A stretch of DNA of 64,000 nt, taken from assembly GCF_010731535.1 (NCBI RefSeq), contig NZ_AP022581.1:806001-870000 (forward strand), in the 5' to 3' direction. The stretch's first letter is position 1, and every line of letters begins with the position of its first letter. Positions 1 through 13,028 of this stretch are shown here, in pieces. This stretch comes from Mycobacterium lacus (lineage in GTDB: Bacteria > Actinomycetota > Actinomycetes > Mycobacteriales > Mycobacteriaceae). Under the pieces are notes generated by a model. That model searched no databases. It saw nothing but the letters and a program-made list of their open reading frames with translations, and was not told the origin of the DNA. Both the position numbers and the translations under genes were made by a program.

Positions 1-815
1 AGGTGCATGTCGTCACGTGCACCCTCGGCGAGGAGGGCGAGGTCATCGGCGACCGCTGGGCTCAGCTCAGCGTCGCGCACGCTGACCAGCTTGGCGGCTA
101 TCGGATCGGCGAGCTCACCGCGGCACTGCGCGCGTTGGGTGTCAGCGCGCCGATCTACCTAGGGGGTGCGGGTCGCTGGCGCGATTCCGGCATGCCCGGC
201 ACGCAGCAGCGGGGTCGGCGGCGATTCGTCGACGCCGACGAACGCGAGGCTGTCGGGGCGCTGGTCGCGATCATTCGGGGGCTGCGGCCGCACGTCGTCG
301 TGACCTACGACCCCAACGGCGGCTACGGCCACCCCGACCACGTGCACACGCACACCGTCACGACGGCCGCGGTGGCTGCCGCGGGCTCGGGGTCTCCCAC
401 CACCGATTACCCGGGCGAGCCCTGGACGGTGCCCAAGTTTTACTGGACCGTCTTCGCGACGAGCGCGTTCATCGCGGCCCGAAGCGCGGTGGATCCCGAC
501 GACTTGCTGCCCGACTGGGTGCTCCCGTCGCCAGAGGATGTGACTTTCGGGTATTCGGACGACGACATCGACGCCGTAGTCGAGGCCTCGGAAGAAGCGC
601 GCATCGCGAAGGCCGCGGCGCTCGCCGCGCATGCCACCCAGGTCGTCGTCGGCCCGACGGGCCGTGCCTGCGCGCTGTCGAACAACCTTGCCCTGCCCAT
701 CCTGGGTCAGGAGCACTACGTTCTGGCCGCCGGCCGCGCCGGGGATCGCGATGAACGCGGCTGGGAAACGGATCTGCTCGCCGGACTAGGTTTCACCGGC
801 TTCGGCACGCGGTAG
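1..815 (+). CDS. mshB: GlcNAc-Ins deacetylase MshB (5' end outside window)
   Basis: Zinc-dependent deacetylase of mycothiol synthesis, which removes acetate from GlcNAc-inositol in the cytosol. The window opens inside the gene; the frame runs from base 3 to the TAG at 813-815, so the N-terminal AHPDDE metal motif is not visible. The rest reads as the PIG-L/LmbE family: [17 protein letters not shown] near the left edge and the later zinc-ligand segment [11 protein letters not shown] (about bases 322-354). About 270 codons are present, roughly the known length less a short N-terminus. The following genes match M. tuberculosis Rv1171 onward, which supports the assignment by synteny. The GTG at base 3 is internal, not a start. 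Confidence 0.95.
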   Translation, partial: VHVVTCTLGEEGEVIGDRWAQLSVAHADQLGGYRIGELTAALRALGVSAPIYLGGAGRWRDSGMPGTQQRGRRRFVDADEREAVGALVAIIRGLRPHVVVTYDPNGGYGHPDHVHTHTVTTAAVAAAGSGSPTTDYPGEPWTVPKFYWTVFATSAFIAARSAVDPDDLLPDWVLPSPEDVTFGYSDDDIDAVVEASEEARIAKAAALAAHATQVVVGPTGRACALSNNLALPILGQEHYVLAAGRAGDRDERGWETDLLAGLGFTGFGTR

Positions 816-848
816 GCTCCCACACAGGCAGCCGCGGAAGGAACTCCC

Positions 849-956
849 ATGGACCCCGACCTGGATCCCAACCTGCAGCATTGGCAGGACCGACTCGACA
901 GCCTGCAATGGGTACTCGGCTCGATACTTTCTCAGATCGATAGCGTCCCAACCTGA
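849..956 (+). CDS. 35-codon small protein between mshB and the Rv1171-like gene
   Basis: A short frame starts at ATG 849 and stops at TGA 954-956. It is preceded by a good ribosome site (GGAAGGA, about 836-842). The product starts MDPDLDPNLQHWQDRL and continues with an amphipathic helix-like stretch (DSLQWVLGSILSQIDS). It has no signal peptide or membrane segment. It lies between two same-strand genes and could be co-transcribed with them. I do not recognise a family. Support is the Shine-Dalgarno site, the codon usage and the tight fit between neighbours. Confidence 0.5.
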   Translation: MDPDLDPNLQHWQDRLDSLQWVLGSILSQIDSVPT

Positions 957-976
957 TCGAAGCCCGGCCGCGCGCC

Positions 977-1369
977 GTGACGAGCGAAGAAAACGGCGCG
1001 ACAGATCCCTCGATTCGTATCGTTATCTTGGCGCTGCTGGCCGTCGACGGCGTCCTATCCGCACTTGCGGGGGCGCTGCTGATGCCCCTCTATATCGGCT
1101 CAATCCCGTTCCCGGTCAGCGCTTTGCTCAGTGGGTTGGTCAACGCGGCGCTGGTATGGGCGGCCGGGCGATGGACCCACTCTCCGCGGGTGGCGGCGTT
1201 GCCGCTGTGGACCTGGCTCATCACGGTGGGGGCGATGGGCTTGGGCTTTCCCAACGACGACGTCATCCTGGGCGGCCAGGGGATTCTGAGGTACGGGGCC
1301 CTCATCCTGATCGTGCTGGGGGTCGCGCCTCCGGCGTGGGTGCTGTGGCGGCGCGCCGCCCGCGGCTGA
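977..1369 (+). CDS. Small integral membrane protein, Rv1171-like
   Basis: Predicted protein of 130 residues starting at GTG 977. After a short polar N-terminus it has about four hydrophobic segments (roughly residues 14-36, 42-64, 74-92 and 103-124), with an Arg-rich C-terminal tail (WRRAARG). Its position directly after mshB and before a PE gene on the opposite strand matches Rv1171 of M. tuberculosis. Function is unknown; nothing in the sequence suggests a catalytic site. Confidence 0.8.
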   Translation: MTSEENGATDPSIRIVILALLAVDGVLSALAGALLMPLYIGSIPFPVSALLSGLVNAALVWAAGRWTHSPRVAALPLWTWLITVGAMGLGFPNDDVILGGQGILRYGALILIVLGVAPPAWVLWRRAARG

Positions 1370-1378
1370 CCGGCCGGA

Positions 1379-2242
1379 CTACGGAAGCGGCGGGAGCGGC
1401 GGGAGCGGCGGGAAGAAGCTACGTATCCAGGAGATCTCGGTGTTGATGAATTGATTGACCGACGCCGTGGTGGCCGCCCAGATGTTGCTCAGCCCCTGGC
1501 TGAAAGTGACTGTCCCATCCAGCCAGTCGATCGTGTTGAACAGGACGCTCTGAACCATGGGCTCAAAGAGGTAGTAGAAGAAGTTGATCTGCGGCGCCAG
1601 AATGCCGACCCAGGGCAGCCAGCCCGCCGCCCAGGCGGCGAGGTTGAAGCCGTAGGCCACCCAGGGCTCGACGGCCAGGTACAGATTCTCGATGGCGGTG
1701 CCGACCGACACGGGTATCACCGCCGCGGGCGACGCCGCGGCGGCGGGCGCCAGCAGCGCGCGAGCGACGGCGAGACCGCCCGTGCCGGTGGGCGGGAGCC
1801 GCAGCGCACTGGAGCCGTTCGTGCCGAGGAAGAGGTCGCCGATCCGCCCCAGGGCATTCGGCAGCGCGCTGCCGGCCGCCGTCGCGGCGGTGCCGCCGAT
1901 CAACGGCTGCCCCAGCAGTTTCTCGGCCGGTGCGTTGATCGCGTTCACCAAGGTCTGCGCGGCGTTGGCCTCGGTCGCCGCGTATGCGTTCGCACTTGCG
2001 GTGATCGCCCGCACGAACCGGTCATGGAATTCCGACAGCTGCGCGCTGAACTGCTGATACCCCTGACCGTGCGCGGAAAACAGCGCGGCGACCTGCGCCG
2101 ACACCTGGTCGGCGGCCGCCGCCAACGTCCCGGTTGTCGGGACCGCCGCCGCCGCATTGGCGGCGTTGATCGACGAACCGATACCGGCGATGTCCGAAGC
2201 CGCTGCCACCATCGCGTCCGGCGCCGCGCGCATGAATGACAT
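1379..2242 (-). CDS. PE family protein, PE12-like (Rv1172c position)
   Basis: The first 95 or so residues are a PE domain (MSFMRAAPDAM, then helical AANAAAAVPTTG and ALFSAHGQGYQ segments). A C-terminal region of about 190 residues follows without PGRS glycine repeats, ending in a proline run ([10 protein letters not shown]). The ATG at 2242 is chosen because GGAGAGGT precedes it; an upstream in-frame start would add eight residues with no ribosome site. PE proteins are type VII secretion substrates. The locus is convergent with the Rv1171-like gene (stop-to-stop gap of about 10 bases) and divergent from fbiC, as in M. tuberculosis. Confidence 0.88.
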   Translation of the reverse strand: MSFMRAAPDAMVAAASDIAGIGSSINAANAAAAVPTTGTLAAAADQVSAQVAALFSAHGQGYQQFSAQLSEFHDRFVRAITASANAYAATEANAAQTLVNAINAPAEKLLGQPLIGGTAATAAGSALPNALGRIGDLFLGTNGSSALRLPPTGTGGLAVARALLAPAAAASPAAVIPVSVGTAIENLYLAVEPWVAYGFNLAAWAAGWLPWVGILAPQINFFYYLFEPMVQSVLFNTIDWLDGTVTFSQGLSNIWAATTASVNQFINTEISWIRSFFPPLPPLPPLP

Positions 2243-2455
2243 CCAGTTACCTCTCCGATGTTGCACGGCAGGCGCATATCGTAGCTCGATCGGCGGTCTG
2301 AGGTGACACTGACGAAGAAATAAGTGGCCGGGAGCCTCGACCGCGGGTGGACCGCGGCCTGCCGCTACTGTTGCGCATATGGCACCAAGGCTGCCGAGGT
2401 CCGCGGATGTTGGGGACGAGCGGATGAAATTCGATCGTCGGGAAGTTACACCAAC

Positions 2456-5038
2456 GTGCCGCTGACTCCGGAGCCCATCGCGCTGCCCAGCCCCGTCGTC
2501 CCGGCTGTCTCGGCCGCGTCCTCTTCCAGGGCCGGTGCGCCGGCGCTGCGGCGGGTGTTGCGGCGGGCCCGGGTCGGCGTCGCGCTGAACGTCGATGAAG
2601 CGGCCATTGCGATGACCGCTCGCGGGGACGACCTGGCCGCCCTGTGCGCGAGCGCGGCGCGGGTACGCGACGCGGGTCTGGAGTCGGCCGGATGGCGGGG
2701 CCCGAACGGGCGGCTGCCGATCAGCTATTCGCGCAAGGTGTTCATCCCGATTACGCGTCTATGCCGGGACAACTGCCACTACTGCACCTTCGTCACCGTT
2801 CCGGGCAGGCTGCGCGCCCAAGGAGCGGGCATGTATTTGGAGCCCGACGAGATCCTCGACATCGCCCGCCGCGGCGGCGAGCTCGGTTGCAAGGAAGCAC
2901 TATTCACCCTTGGCGATCGCCCTGAGGAACGCTGGCCCGAGGCGCGCGAGTGGCTTGGTCAGCGAGGCTACGATTCCACGCTGTCCTACGTGCGGGCGAT
3001 GGCGATCCGGGTGCTGGAGGAAACCGGGCTGTTGCCGCACTTGAATCCCGGGGTAATGACCTGGTCGGAGCTGTCACGGCTCAAACCGGTGGCGCCTTCG
3101 ATGGGCATGATGCTGGAGACGACGTCGCGCCGGCTGTTCGAAACGAGGGGGTTGGCACACTACGGCAGCCCGGACAAAGACCCTGCGGTGCGGCTGCGCA
3201 CGCTGACCGACGCGGGCCGGCTGTCCATTCCGTTCACCACCGGTCTGCTGGTCGGCATCGGTGAGACGCTACCCGAACGCGCCGATACGTTGCACGCAAT
3301 TCGCAAGTTGCACAAGGAGTTCGGGCACATCCAGGAAGTGATCGTGCAGAATTTCCGGGCCAAGGAGCACACCGCGATGGCCGCTGTGCCCGACGCGGGC
3401 ATCGAGGACTACTTGGCGACGGTGGCGGTGGCGCGCCTGGTGCTGGGCCCGGGCATGCGCATTCAGGCGCCGCCGAACCTGGTGTCCCGCGACGAATGCC
3501 TGGCGCTGGTGGCCGCCGGCGTCGACGACTGGGGCGGGGTGTCGCCGTTGACGCCCGACCATGTCAACCCCGAACGGCCCTGGCCCGCTTTGGACGAGCT
3601 GGCGGCCATCACCGCGGAGGCCGGATACGACCTGGTGCAGCGGCTGACCGCACAACCCAAATACGTGCGGGCAGGCGCCGCCTGGATTGACCCGCGGGTG
3701 CGCAGTCATGTTGCGGCGCTGGCCGATCCGACCGGCCTGGCCCGCGACGTCAGCCCGGTGGGCGGGCCCTGGCAGGAGCCCGACGACGTCGAGTCCGCCG
3801 GCCGGGTGGACCTCAACGCGGCGATCGACACCGAGGGCCGCAGCACCGAGGCCCGCAGCGACCTCGACAGCGCCTTCGGTGACTGGGAATCGATCCGCGC
3901 GCAGGTGCACGAACTTGTCGTCAGCGCACCGGAGCGCATCGACACCGACGTGCTGGCCGCCCTGCGTTCGGCCGAACGTGCCCCCGCCGGCTGCACCGAC
4001 GACGAGTACCTGGCGTTGGCCACGGCGGCCGGTCCCGCGCTGGAAGCGGTTGCCGCACTGGCGGATTCGATACGTCGCGACGTGGTCGGCGACGACGTGA
4101 CCTTCGTGGTGAACCGCAACATCAACTTCACCAACATCTGTTACACCGGCTGCCGGTTCTGCGCGTTCGCCCAGCGCAAAGGTGACGCCGACGCCTATTC
4201 GCTGTCCACCGAAGAGGTCGGCGCGCGCGCGTGGGAGGCTCACGTCGCGGGCGCCACCGAGGTATGCATGCAGGGCGGCATCGACCCCGAGCTGCCGGTG
4301 ACCGGCTATGCCGACCTGGTCCGAGCCGTCAAGGCGCGGGTGCCGTCGATGCATGTGCACGCGTTTTCCCCGATGGAGATCGCCAACGGGGCGACTAAGA
4401 GCGGCTTAAGCATTCGCGAGTGGCTGATCAGCCTGCGTGAGGCCGGGCTCGACACCATCCCCGGTACCGCCGCCGAGATCCTCGACGACGAGGTGCGCTG
4501 GGTGCTCACCAAGGGCAAGCTGCCGACGTCGCTGTGGATCGAGATCGTGACCACCGCTCACGAGGTGGGATTGCGGTCCTCGTCGACGATGATGTACGGA
4601 CATGTCGACAGCCCGAAGCACTGGGTAGCCCATCTCAACGTGCTGCGCGACATTCAGGACCGCACTGGCGGCTTCACCGAGTTCGTCCCGCTGCCGTTCG
4701 TGCACCAGAATTCGCCGTTGTATCTGGCCGGCGCGGCGCGGCCCGGGCCCACCCATCGCGACAACCGGGCGGTGCACGCCCTGGCGCGGATCATGTTGCA
4801 CGGCCGCATCTCCCACGTACAGACCAGCTGGGTGAAGCTCGGCGTCGAGCGCACGCAGGTGATGCTCAACGGGGGTGCCGACGACCTGGGCGGAACGCTG
4901 ATGGAGGAGACCATCTCGCGGATGGCCGGTTCGGAACACGGGTCGGCCAAGACCGTCGCGGAGCTGGTCGCAATCGCCGAGGGCATCGGCCGCCCGGCAC
5001 GCCAGCGGACCACCACGTACGCGCCGCTGGCGGCCTGA
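2456..5038 (+). CDS. fbiC: FO synthase FbiC (CofG-CofH fusion)
   Basis: Makes 7,8-didemethyl-8-hydroxy-5-deazariboflavin (FO), the chromophore of coenzyme F420, from tyrosine and a flavin-pathway pyrimidine. It has two radical-SAM halves. The N-terminal CofG-like half has its 4Fe-4S motif CRDNCHYC near residues 103-110. The C-terminal CofH-like half has CYTGCRFC near residues 562-569. I start at GTG 2456, giving 860 residues, close to the 856 of M. tuberculosis FbiC; GGGAAG lies about 11 bases upstream. The frame stays open upstream to a GTG at 2324, but those 44 residues do not resemble the family. No lesions are seen. Confidence 0.95.
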   Translation: MPLTPEPIALPSPVVPAVSAASSSRAGAPALRRVLRRARVGVALNVDEAAIAMTARGDDLAALCASAARVRDAGLESAGWRGPNGRLPISYSRKVFIPITRLCRDNCHYCTFVTVPGRLRAQGAGMYLEPDEILDIARRGGELGCKEALFTLGDRPEERWPEAREWLGQRGYDSTLSYVRAMAIRVLEETGLLPHLNPGVMTWSELSRLKPVAPSMGMMLETTSRRLFETRGLAHYGSPDKDPAVRLRTLTDAGRLSIPFTTGLLVGIGETLPERADTLHAIRKLHKEFGHIQEVIVQNFRAKEHTAMAAVPDAGIEDYLATVAVARLVLGPGMRIQAPPNLVSRDECLALVAAGVDDWGGVSPLTPDHVNPERPWPALDELAAITAEAGYDLVQRLTAQPKYVRAGAAWIDPRVRSHVAALADPTGLARDVSPVGGPWQEPDDVESAGRVDLNAAIDTEGRSTEARSDLDSAFGDWESIRAQVHELVVSAPERIDTDVLAALRSAERAPAGCTDDEYLALATAAGPALEAVAALADSIRRDVVGDDVTFVVNRNINFTNICYTGCRFCAFAQRKGDADAYSLSTEEVGARAWEAHVAGATEVCMQGGIDPELPVTGYADLVRAVKARVPSMHVHAFSPMEIANGATKSGLSIREWLISLREAGLDTIPGTAAEILDDEVRWVLTKGKLPTSLWIEIVTTAHEVGLRSSSTMMYGHVDSPKHWVAHLNVLRDIQDRTGGFTEFVPLPFVHQNSPLYLAGAARPGPTHRDNRAVHALARIMLHGRISHVQTSWVKLGVERTQVMLNGGADDLGGTLMEETISRMAGSEHGSAKTVAELVAIAEGIGRPARQRTTTYAPLAA

Positions 5039-5058
5039 CTATCCGGCTGCTGGGCTAC

Positions 5059-5394
5059 TCAGTAGTTGTTGCAGGTGCCGGCGACCGACTCGACGAGGCC
5101 AAAGTACTGTGCGGCCCCCGGCATGGCCTGCAACTGCGCGGCCATCTGTGCGCGTCTCGGCGGTGGTGCGGCGAGGAACTGACGTAGATAGGACTGCGCC
5201 ACTGGCGACGCGTTGAATTGAGCGGCAGCTGCCGGATCCGTCGCGTTGAGCGCCGCGATCACCTGCCCGTAATTGCAGGTCGTATTGATGACCGTGTCAA
5301 TGGGATCCGCTGATGCGATCCCGGCCGCGGCGATCGACGCCACCGCCATACCGCCAACTGTGGCAGCCAATTTGGCCAACGACAGCCTCACCAT
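5059..5394 (-). CDS. Secreted low-molecular-weight antigen, TB8.4-like (Rv1174c)
   Basis: Exported protein of about 111 residues. It has a signal peptide (MVRLSLAKLAATVGG, a hydrophobic core, cleavage after ASA, mature start DPIDTV). The mature part has two cysteines and the TB8.4 hallmarks TCNYGQVIAALNATDP and AQSYLRQFLAAPPP, ending VAGTCNNY. The likely start is ATG 5394 or the adjacent GTG 5391, with GGGGAAGG upstream; longer upstream frames lack a signal peptide at the N-terminus. It is convergent with fbiC. Function is unknown; the M. tuberculosis orthologue is a T-cell antigen. Confidence 0.9.
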   Translation of the reverse strand: MVRLSLAKLAATVGGMAVASIAAAGIASADPIDTVINTTCNYGQVIAALNATDPAAAAQFNASPVAQSYLRQFLAAPPPRRAQMAAQLQAMPGAAQYFGLVESVAGTCNNY

Positions 5395-5594
5395 TTGTCG
5401 ACACCTTCCCCAATTAGTGCACCGCCGAAGCGACGGCGACGACATCTGCCCAGCGGGTTGCCGTCTTCGGTAAAGGCTACCAGGCGCCGTGGGCCGACTC
5501 TTGTCGAACGGGCTATCGCGCACGCCCCCCGAGGCATAACTATCCGCAGGTCAGGGCCTCATTACGGGGTCGACAGTTCCGGTGGAAATCGGGC

Positions 5595-8125
<2,531 letters not shown>

Positions 8126-8157
8126 GCGGGCCCCTAGGACCCCGCCATCGCCGGCCG

Positions 8158-9243
8158 GTGTCGGCGTCCCTGCCGGTTTTTCCCTGGGACACGCTGGCCG
8201 ACGCCAAGGCGCTGGCGGGGGCGCATCCGGACGGCCTCGTCGACCTCTCCGTCGGCACCCCGGTGGACCCGGTCGCGCCGATGATCCAGGATGCCCTGGC
8301 GGCCGCCAGTTCGGCGCCGGGGTATCCCGCCACCGCCGGCACCGCGCGGCTGCGCGAGGCGGCGGTGGCCGCGCTGGCCCGCCGCTACGGGATCAGCGGG
8401 CTGACCGAGGCGGCGGTCTTGCCGGTGATCGGTACCAAGGAGCTCATCGCCTGGTTGCCTTCGCTGCTGGGCTTGGGCGCCGCGGATGTGGTGGTGGTGC
8501 CCGAACTGGCGTATCCGACCTATGAGGTGGGCGCCCGGTTGGCCGGGGCCCCGGTGGTGCGCGCGGACTCGCTGACTGCGCTGGGCCCGCAATCGCCGGC
8601 ATTGGTGTACCTGAACTCCCCGAGCAACCCGACCGGGCGCGTGCTGGGGCTAGACCATCTGCGCAAGGTGGTCGGGTGGGCGCGCGAGCGTGGCGTTCTC
8701 GTTGCTTCCGACGAGTGCTATCTGGGTTTGGGCTGGGACGCCGAACCGCTGTCCGTGCTGCACCCCTCGGTCTGCGACGGCGATCACGCCGGCCTGCTGG
8801 CGGTGCACTCGCTGTCGAAGAGTTCGTCGCTGGCCGGCTACCGGGCTGGCCTTGTCGCCGGTGATCCGGGCGTGGTCGCCGAGCTGCTGGCGGTGCGCAA
8901 ACACGCGGGGATGATGGTGCCGACACCGGTGCAGGCCGCGATGGTGGCAGCCCTGGATGACGACGATCACGAGAAGGTGCAGCGGGAGCGGTATGCGCGG
9001 CGGCGCGCCAGCCTGCTGCCGGCGCTGCGCTCGGCGGGCTTTGTCGTCGACTATTCCGCTGCGGGGCTCTATCTATGGGCCAGCCGCGGCGAGGGATGCC
9101 ACCAGACGGTTGCGTGGTTTGCTCGGCGGGGCATCCTGGTGGCCCCCGGCGATTTCTACGGCCCCGGCGGTGCGCAGCACGTGCGGGTGGCGCTGACCGC
9201 CACCGACGAGCGCATCGCCGCCGCCGCGCACCGGCTCGGTTAG
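8158..9243 (+). CDS. dapC: N-succinyldiaminopimelate aminotransferase DapC
   Basis: PLP-dependent class I/II aminotransferase of lysine and meso-diaminopimelate synthesis, 361 residues. Visible family features are YLNSPSNPTGRV (the substrate-loop NPTG), SDECYLGLGW (Asp for the PLP pyridine nitrogen) and HSLSKSSSLAGYRAG with the Schiff-base lysine near residue 221. GTG 8158 gives MSASLPVFPWDTL, the expected N-terminus; the reading frame continues upstream through fdxC but is not coding there. dapD and dapE of the same pathway lie about 50 kb away in this window. Confidence 0.92.
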   Translation: MSASLPVFPWDTLADAKALAGAHPDGLVDLSVGTPVDPVAPMIQDALAAASSAPGYPATAGTARLREAAVAALARRYGISGLTEAAVLPVIGTKELIAWLPSLLGLGAADVVVVPELAYPTYEVGARLAGAPVVRADSLTALGPQSPALVYLNSPSNPTGRVLGLDHLRKVVGWARERGVLVASDECYLGLGWDAEPLSVLHPSVCDGDHAGLLAVHSLSKSSSLAGYRAGLVAGDPGVVAELLAVRKHAGMMVPTPVQAAMVAALDDDDHEKVQRERYARRRASLLPALRSAGFVVDYSAAGLYLWASRGEGCHQTVAWFARRGILVAPGDFYGPGGAQHVRVALTATDERIAAAAHRLG

Positions 9244-9248
9244 CTGCG

Positions 9249-9306
9249 CGAGCAGACGCAGAATCGCCCTAAAACCACGGTTTTAGGGCGATTCTGCGTC
9301 TGCTCG
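9249..9306. repeat. Perfect intergenic palindrome, 28-bp arms
   Basis: Two perfect 28-base arms (9249-9276 and 9279-9306) are separated by only two bases, starting six bases after the dapC stop. The outer part reads CGAGCAGACGCAGAATCGCC. There is no T-run after it, so if it terminates transcription it does so by a strong hairpin alone. The same outer motif reappears in the palindrome split by the ISL3-family element (59644-61345). Confidence 0.85.
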
Positions 9307-10803
9307 GCGAAGTCGCGCTGCCCGCCGGCGACGGTTACCCGGCAGAATGCATCGCAGGCTCTTTCGGCGGTGAACCCCCAGAAAGGAACGTGGTCGTGAC
9401 AACCTCGGCTGGTAATTCGACGGCCAAGCTGCACATCCCGGTCTCGATGGCGGACATAGCCAAGCGTGTCTTTTTGGGAAAGCCGCTGATCACCGAGGAA
9501 CTCACTGCCGAGAAGCTATCGAATCCCGTTGCGCTTGGCGCGCTTTCGCCGGACGCGATCTCGTCCGGCCTATGGCCCGGAGCAGATCCTGATCGAGCTG
9601 CTGCCGAATGCCGGGTTGGCGGCGTTTGCATTGCTGCTCCCCATCACCGGGGTCATCGTGTTGATCCTGGTGTTGGTGGCCGCCTCGTATCGGCAGGTCG
9701 TCACGGCTTACACGCGGGCGGGAGGGCTCTACATCATCGCGCGGGAGAACTTCGGGGCCCGCGTGGCGCAGGTGGCCGCCGCGGCACTGTTGATCGATTA
9801 CGTGGTCACCGTGGCGGTGCAGTCAGCGGCCGGCACGGTTGCGGTGGTGTCGGCGATTCCGGTATTGGGTCCCTACAGCTGGGAAATCACGGTTGGCGTG
9901 GTGATTGCCATTTGCTAGGCGAACCTGCGGGGATTGCGGGAAGCGGGTTGGCCGTTCGCTGTCGCTACCTACTCCTTCGTCGGCATGATCGCCCTGACGA
10001 CCGTCGTCGGTGTCATCCGCGAAATATTCTGGGGATTACCGATATACGATCCCCAGCAGCTGGCCGGAACGGTACCGGTTCATCAGGGCAACGGGTTGGT
10101 GATGGGCGCGACGATCCTGGTGTTGTTGTGTGCGTTCGCCAACGGCGGCTCATCGCTGACGGGGGTAAAAGCGATCTCCAACACCGTCGATGTCTTCCGA
10201 AAGCCACAGGGCCACAACGCACGTCGTGTGCTCACCGTCATGGCCGGAATTCTCGGGTTCTTGCTCGCCGGTGTTGCCTACCTGGCGTACGTCACCCATG
10301 CGGCCCCGTATCGCACCGAATATCCGTCGGTGTCGTCACAGGCCGGCCGCGCGGTCTTCGGCGACGGGGTAGCCGGCAACATCTTCTTCATTCTGGTCCA
10401 GGCGTCCACCGCGGCAATCTTGTTCACCGGCGCGAACACCAGCTTCAACGGCTTCCCGGCACTGGCCAGTTTCGTCGCCGAAGACCGCTTCCTGCCAAGA
10501 CAACTGATGAAGCGCGGCCATCGCCTGGTGTTCACGCTCACGGCGCTGTCGGTGGTTTTGCTGGTCACGACGGGCGGCTCCGTCAACGCGCTGGTCCCGT
10601 TTTACGCGATCGGGGTGTTCACCGGGTTCTCGATGGCCGGTTACGGGATGACCAAACACCATTTGACGCGCCGAGAACCCGGCTGGCGACACCGGCTGGC
10701 GATCAACCTGTCCGCGGGAATCTTGTCGACGGTTCGTGGTCGGGATCTTCGCGGTGGCGAAGTTCACCGAGGGTGCGTGGCTGGTCGTCGTCTTCCCGCT
10801 GCT

Positions 10804-12093
10804 CAGGGCGCCGGAAAGGTTGATGCGTAGAGCTGTGACCTCGGCCGTTATCAGTGTGTGACCGGCGTGTCGGATGTGGCGGGTGTGGCCAACGGGCTTG
10901 GATGCAGGTTGCGAAGCCAACCATCCGAACCCGAGGTCACACCCACGTGCCATCTTCTCCGACGCCGCCTGCCGATGCGAACCCGACGCGCCACGAACGC
11001 CTGTTGCAAGCCCTGCAGACAGTGCCCGACCCACGCGACCGGCGCGGGTGCGCTACTCGTTGGCCGGGGTGCTCGCACTGGCGGTCACAGCTACCTGGCC
11101 GGGTGCCGGTCGTTCGCGGCGATCGGCCAATGGGCCGCAGAGGCGGCAAGTGGCACACTGGCTTCGTTCGGAGTCACCAGCGGCAGCGCCCCGGACGAAT
11201 CGACGTTGCGCAAATTGTTCGCCCGCCTCGATGCCGACGCCCTCGACCAAGCATTGGGCGTGTGGATGTGGACGCGAACCTTCACCGTCGAGCAGCGTCG
11301 CGTGATCGCCATCGACGGCAAGACGATCCGAGGCGCGCGCACCCGCGCTGGTGGCAAGGCCCCACCTGATCGCCGCATTCGACCACGGTGCCGGAGTCGT
11401 GCTAGGACAGGTGGCCGTCGACGCAAAGAGCAACGAAATACCCGCTGCGCGAACACTGTTGAGGCATCTCGATCTCGACGATGCAGTGGTGACCCTCGAT
11501 GCGATGCACACCCAAACCGATACCGCCACACTCATCACCGGCGCAGGCGGCGACTACGTGTTCACAGTGAAGGCGAATATGCCGACCCTGCACCACAAGC
11601 TCAAGACACTGCCCTGGAAGGACATGCCCGCCCACACGACCCGGGCCGCTGAGCGTGGCCGACACATCACCCGTTCGATCAAGGTCGCCGACGTTCCCGA
11701 CTGGATCGACTTTCCCGGTGCAACCCAAGTCGCCCAGCTGCGCCGCACCGTCACCGTTGACGGAAGCAAAACCGTCGAGGTCGTGTACCTGATCACCTCA
11801 GCAAACCACACGGCCGCACCGCCCCAGCGGCTCGCCACCTGGGTCCAAGGGCACTGGAGCATAGAAAATCGCCTCCACTGGGTCCGAGACGTCACCTTCG
11901 CCGAGGACTCCTCGCAGGTACGCACCGGCCAAGCACCACGGGTGATGGCCACCTGCCGCAACCTCGCCATCGGCATCCTGCGAATCACCGGCTGGGACAA
12001 CATCGCCGCCGGCCTACGCCACCACGCCACACACCCAGACCATGCCCTCAAACTGGTCCTGACCTCATGAGACGCGACTTTTCCGGCACCCTG
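10804..12093 (+). mobile_element. ISAs1-family insertion sequence, 1290 bp
   Basis: The ends are imperfect inverted repeats: CAGGGCGCCGGAAAGG at the left, and CAGGGTGCCGGAAAAG when the right end is read on the other strand. A perfect 10-bp direct repeat TCCCGCTGCT flanks it (10794-10803 and 12094-12103), the length expected for ISAs1 elements. It sits inside the permease pseudogene. It carries a single transposase reading region in the plus direction, broken by frameshifts. Confidence 0.9.
10947..12070 (+). pseudogene. ISAs1-family DDE transposase, frameshifted
   Basis: The protein can be pieced together from three frames. It starts with THVPSSPTPPADANP and RHERLLQALQTVPDPRD, moves near 11045 to VRYSLAGVLALAV, near 11097 to AGCRSFAAIGQWAAEA and RRVIAIDGKTIRGAR (first catalytic Asp region), and near 11360 to HLIAAFDHGAGVVLGQ. 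It then runs intact through VVTLDAMHTQ, WSIENRLHWVRDVTFAED and a stop at 12070. The domain order matches ISAs1/H-repeat transposases with an N-terminal DDE-associated domain. Three frameshifts make a working protein unlikely. Confidence 0.85.
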
Positions 12094-13028
12094 TCCCGCT
12101 GCTGGTGCTGGCGCTCATGCGGCTCAACCGCGAGTATCGAGCCGAGGCCGCAATTCTCGAGATGATCCGCACCGATCGGCCCGAACTGGTGAAGTGCGCG
12201 CCATCGGGTATTCGTCTTCGTGAATTCGGTCGACCTTGCCGTGCTGGAGGCGTTGCGCTACGGGAAAGGACTGCGGGCCGACGAGCTGGTCGCGGCGCAT
12301 TTCATGGTCGACGAGGCCCACACCATGCAGTTGCGAAAGCGGTGGGAACACTACGATCTCGACACCCGGCTGCGGGTCGTGGACTGCCCGGACCGGCGGA
12401 TCACCCGGGCCGCGCAGGTGCTGGTCGCCAAAGCGGGCAAGGAACATCCGGACACCAATGTGACCGTGCTGTTGCCGCGCCGAACATATGCGCCGCCGCT
12501 GGGCCGACTGCTGCACGACCGCACCGCGGACAAGATCGCCCCGGCCGTCAGCCTGGTCCCGGACGCCGCGGCGACGATCGTGCCCTACGACGTGCAGAGC
12601 CGGATCCAGGAGGCCTACCCGGATCGCTTCGAGCAACGGGTCGAGCGCGAACTCGACAAGCTCGAGGCCTGGGTTTCGCAGGGTGAGCGACAGGAAGTCG
12701 ACGCGTATGAGCACCCGGAGCGCCCGACGTCGGTGATCCCGGTGGCGGGCCTTATTCCTGGGCAGCGCGCCACCTTCGAGGGCCGGGTCAACCAAGTCGA
12801 GGACATCACCAAACGCCGACGCACCTTTCGAAACCCCGCGTCACGTTCCATCCTGGGCGCGCCGCCGACATCCAGCCCGGCCAGCTGCTGCGTGTCACCG
12901 GAAAGGCCCGCCAGACCGGCAACCGGCCCATAACGATGAGCGACCCCGCGTATGACGTGGTCGAGGATCTCGGGCAGGCAGACCCGCACGTTCCCGCAAC
13001 AAAGAGACGACCGACGAGGTGGACATGA

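Larger units (their letters stand above)
9390..13028 (+). pseudogene. APC-type permease with C-terminal OB-fold region, disrupted
   Basis: Remnant of an amino-acid/polyamine-type permease. From GTG 9390 it reads through VFLGKPLITEEL, frameshifts near 9575, continues with YGPEQILIELLP and TRAGGLYIIARENFG, meets an in-frame TAG at 9916-9918 and continues with ANLRGLREAGWPF and NTSFNGFPALASF. It shifts again near 10730 and is interrupted by an insertion sequence at 10804. After the element the frame resumes (LNREYRAEAAILEM), shifts near 12198, then encodes a soluble part (RIQEAYPDRFEQRVERELDK) and, after a further shift near 12830, an OB-fold-like end (QPGQLLRVTGKARQTGNRP) to TGA 13026. At least five lesions plus the insertion: not functional. 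Confidence 0.85.

Noticed and set aside
3269..4360. Long minus-strand open frame inside fbiC (363 codons)
   Set aside because: It is the mirror of a strongly conserved radical-SAM gene in high-GC DNA; its product is low-complexity and matches no family.
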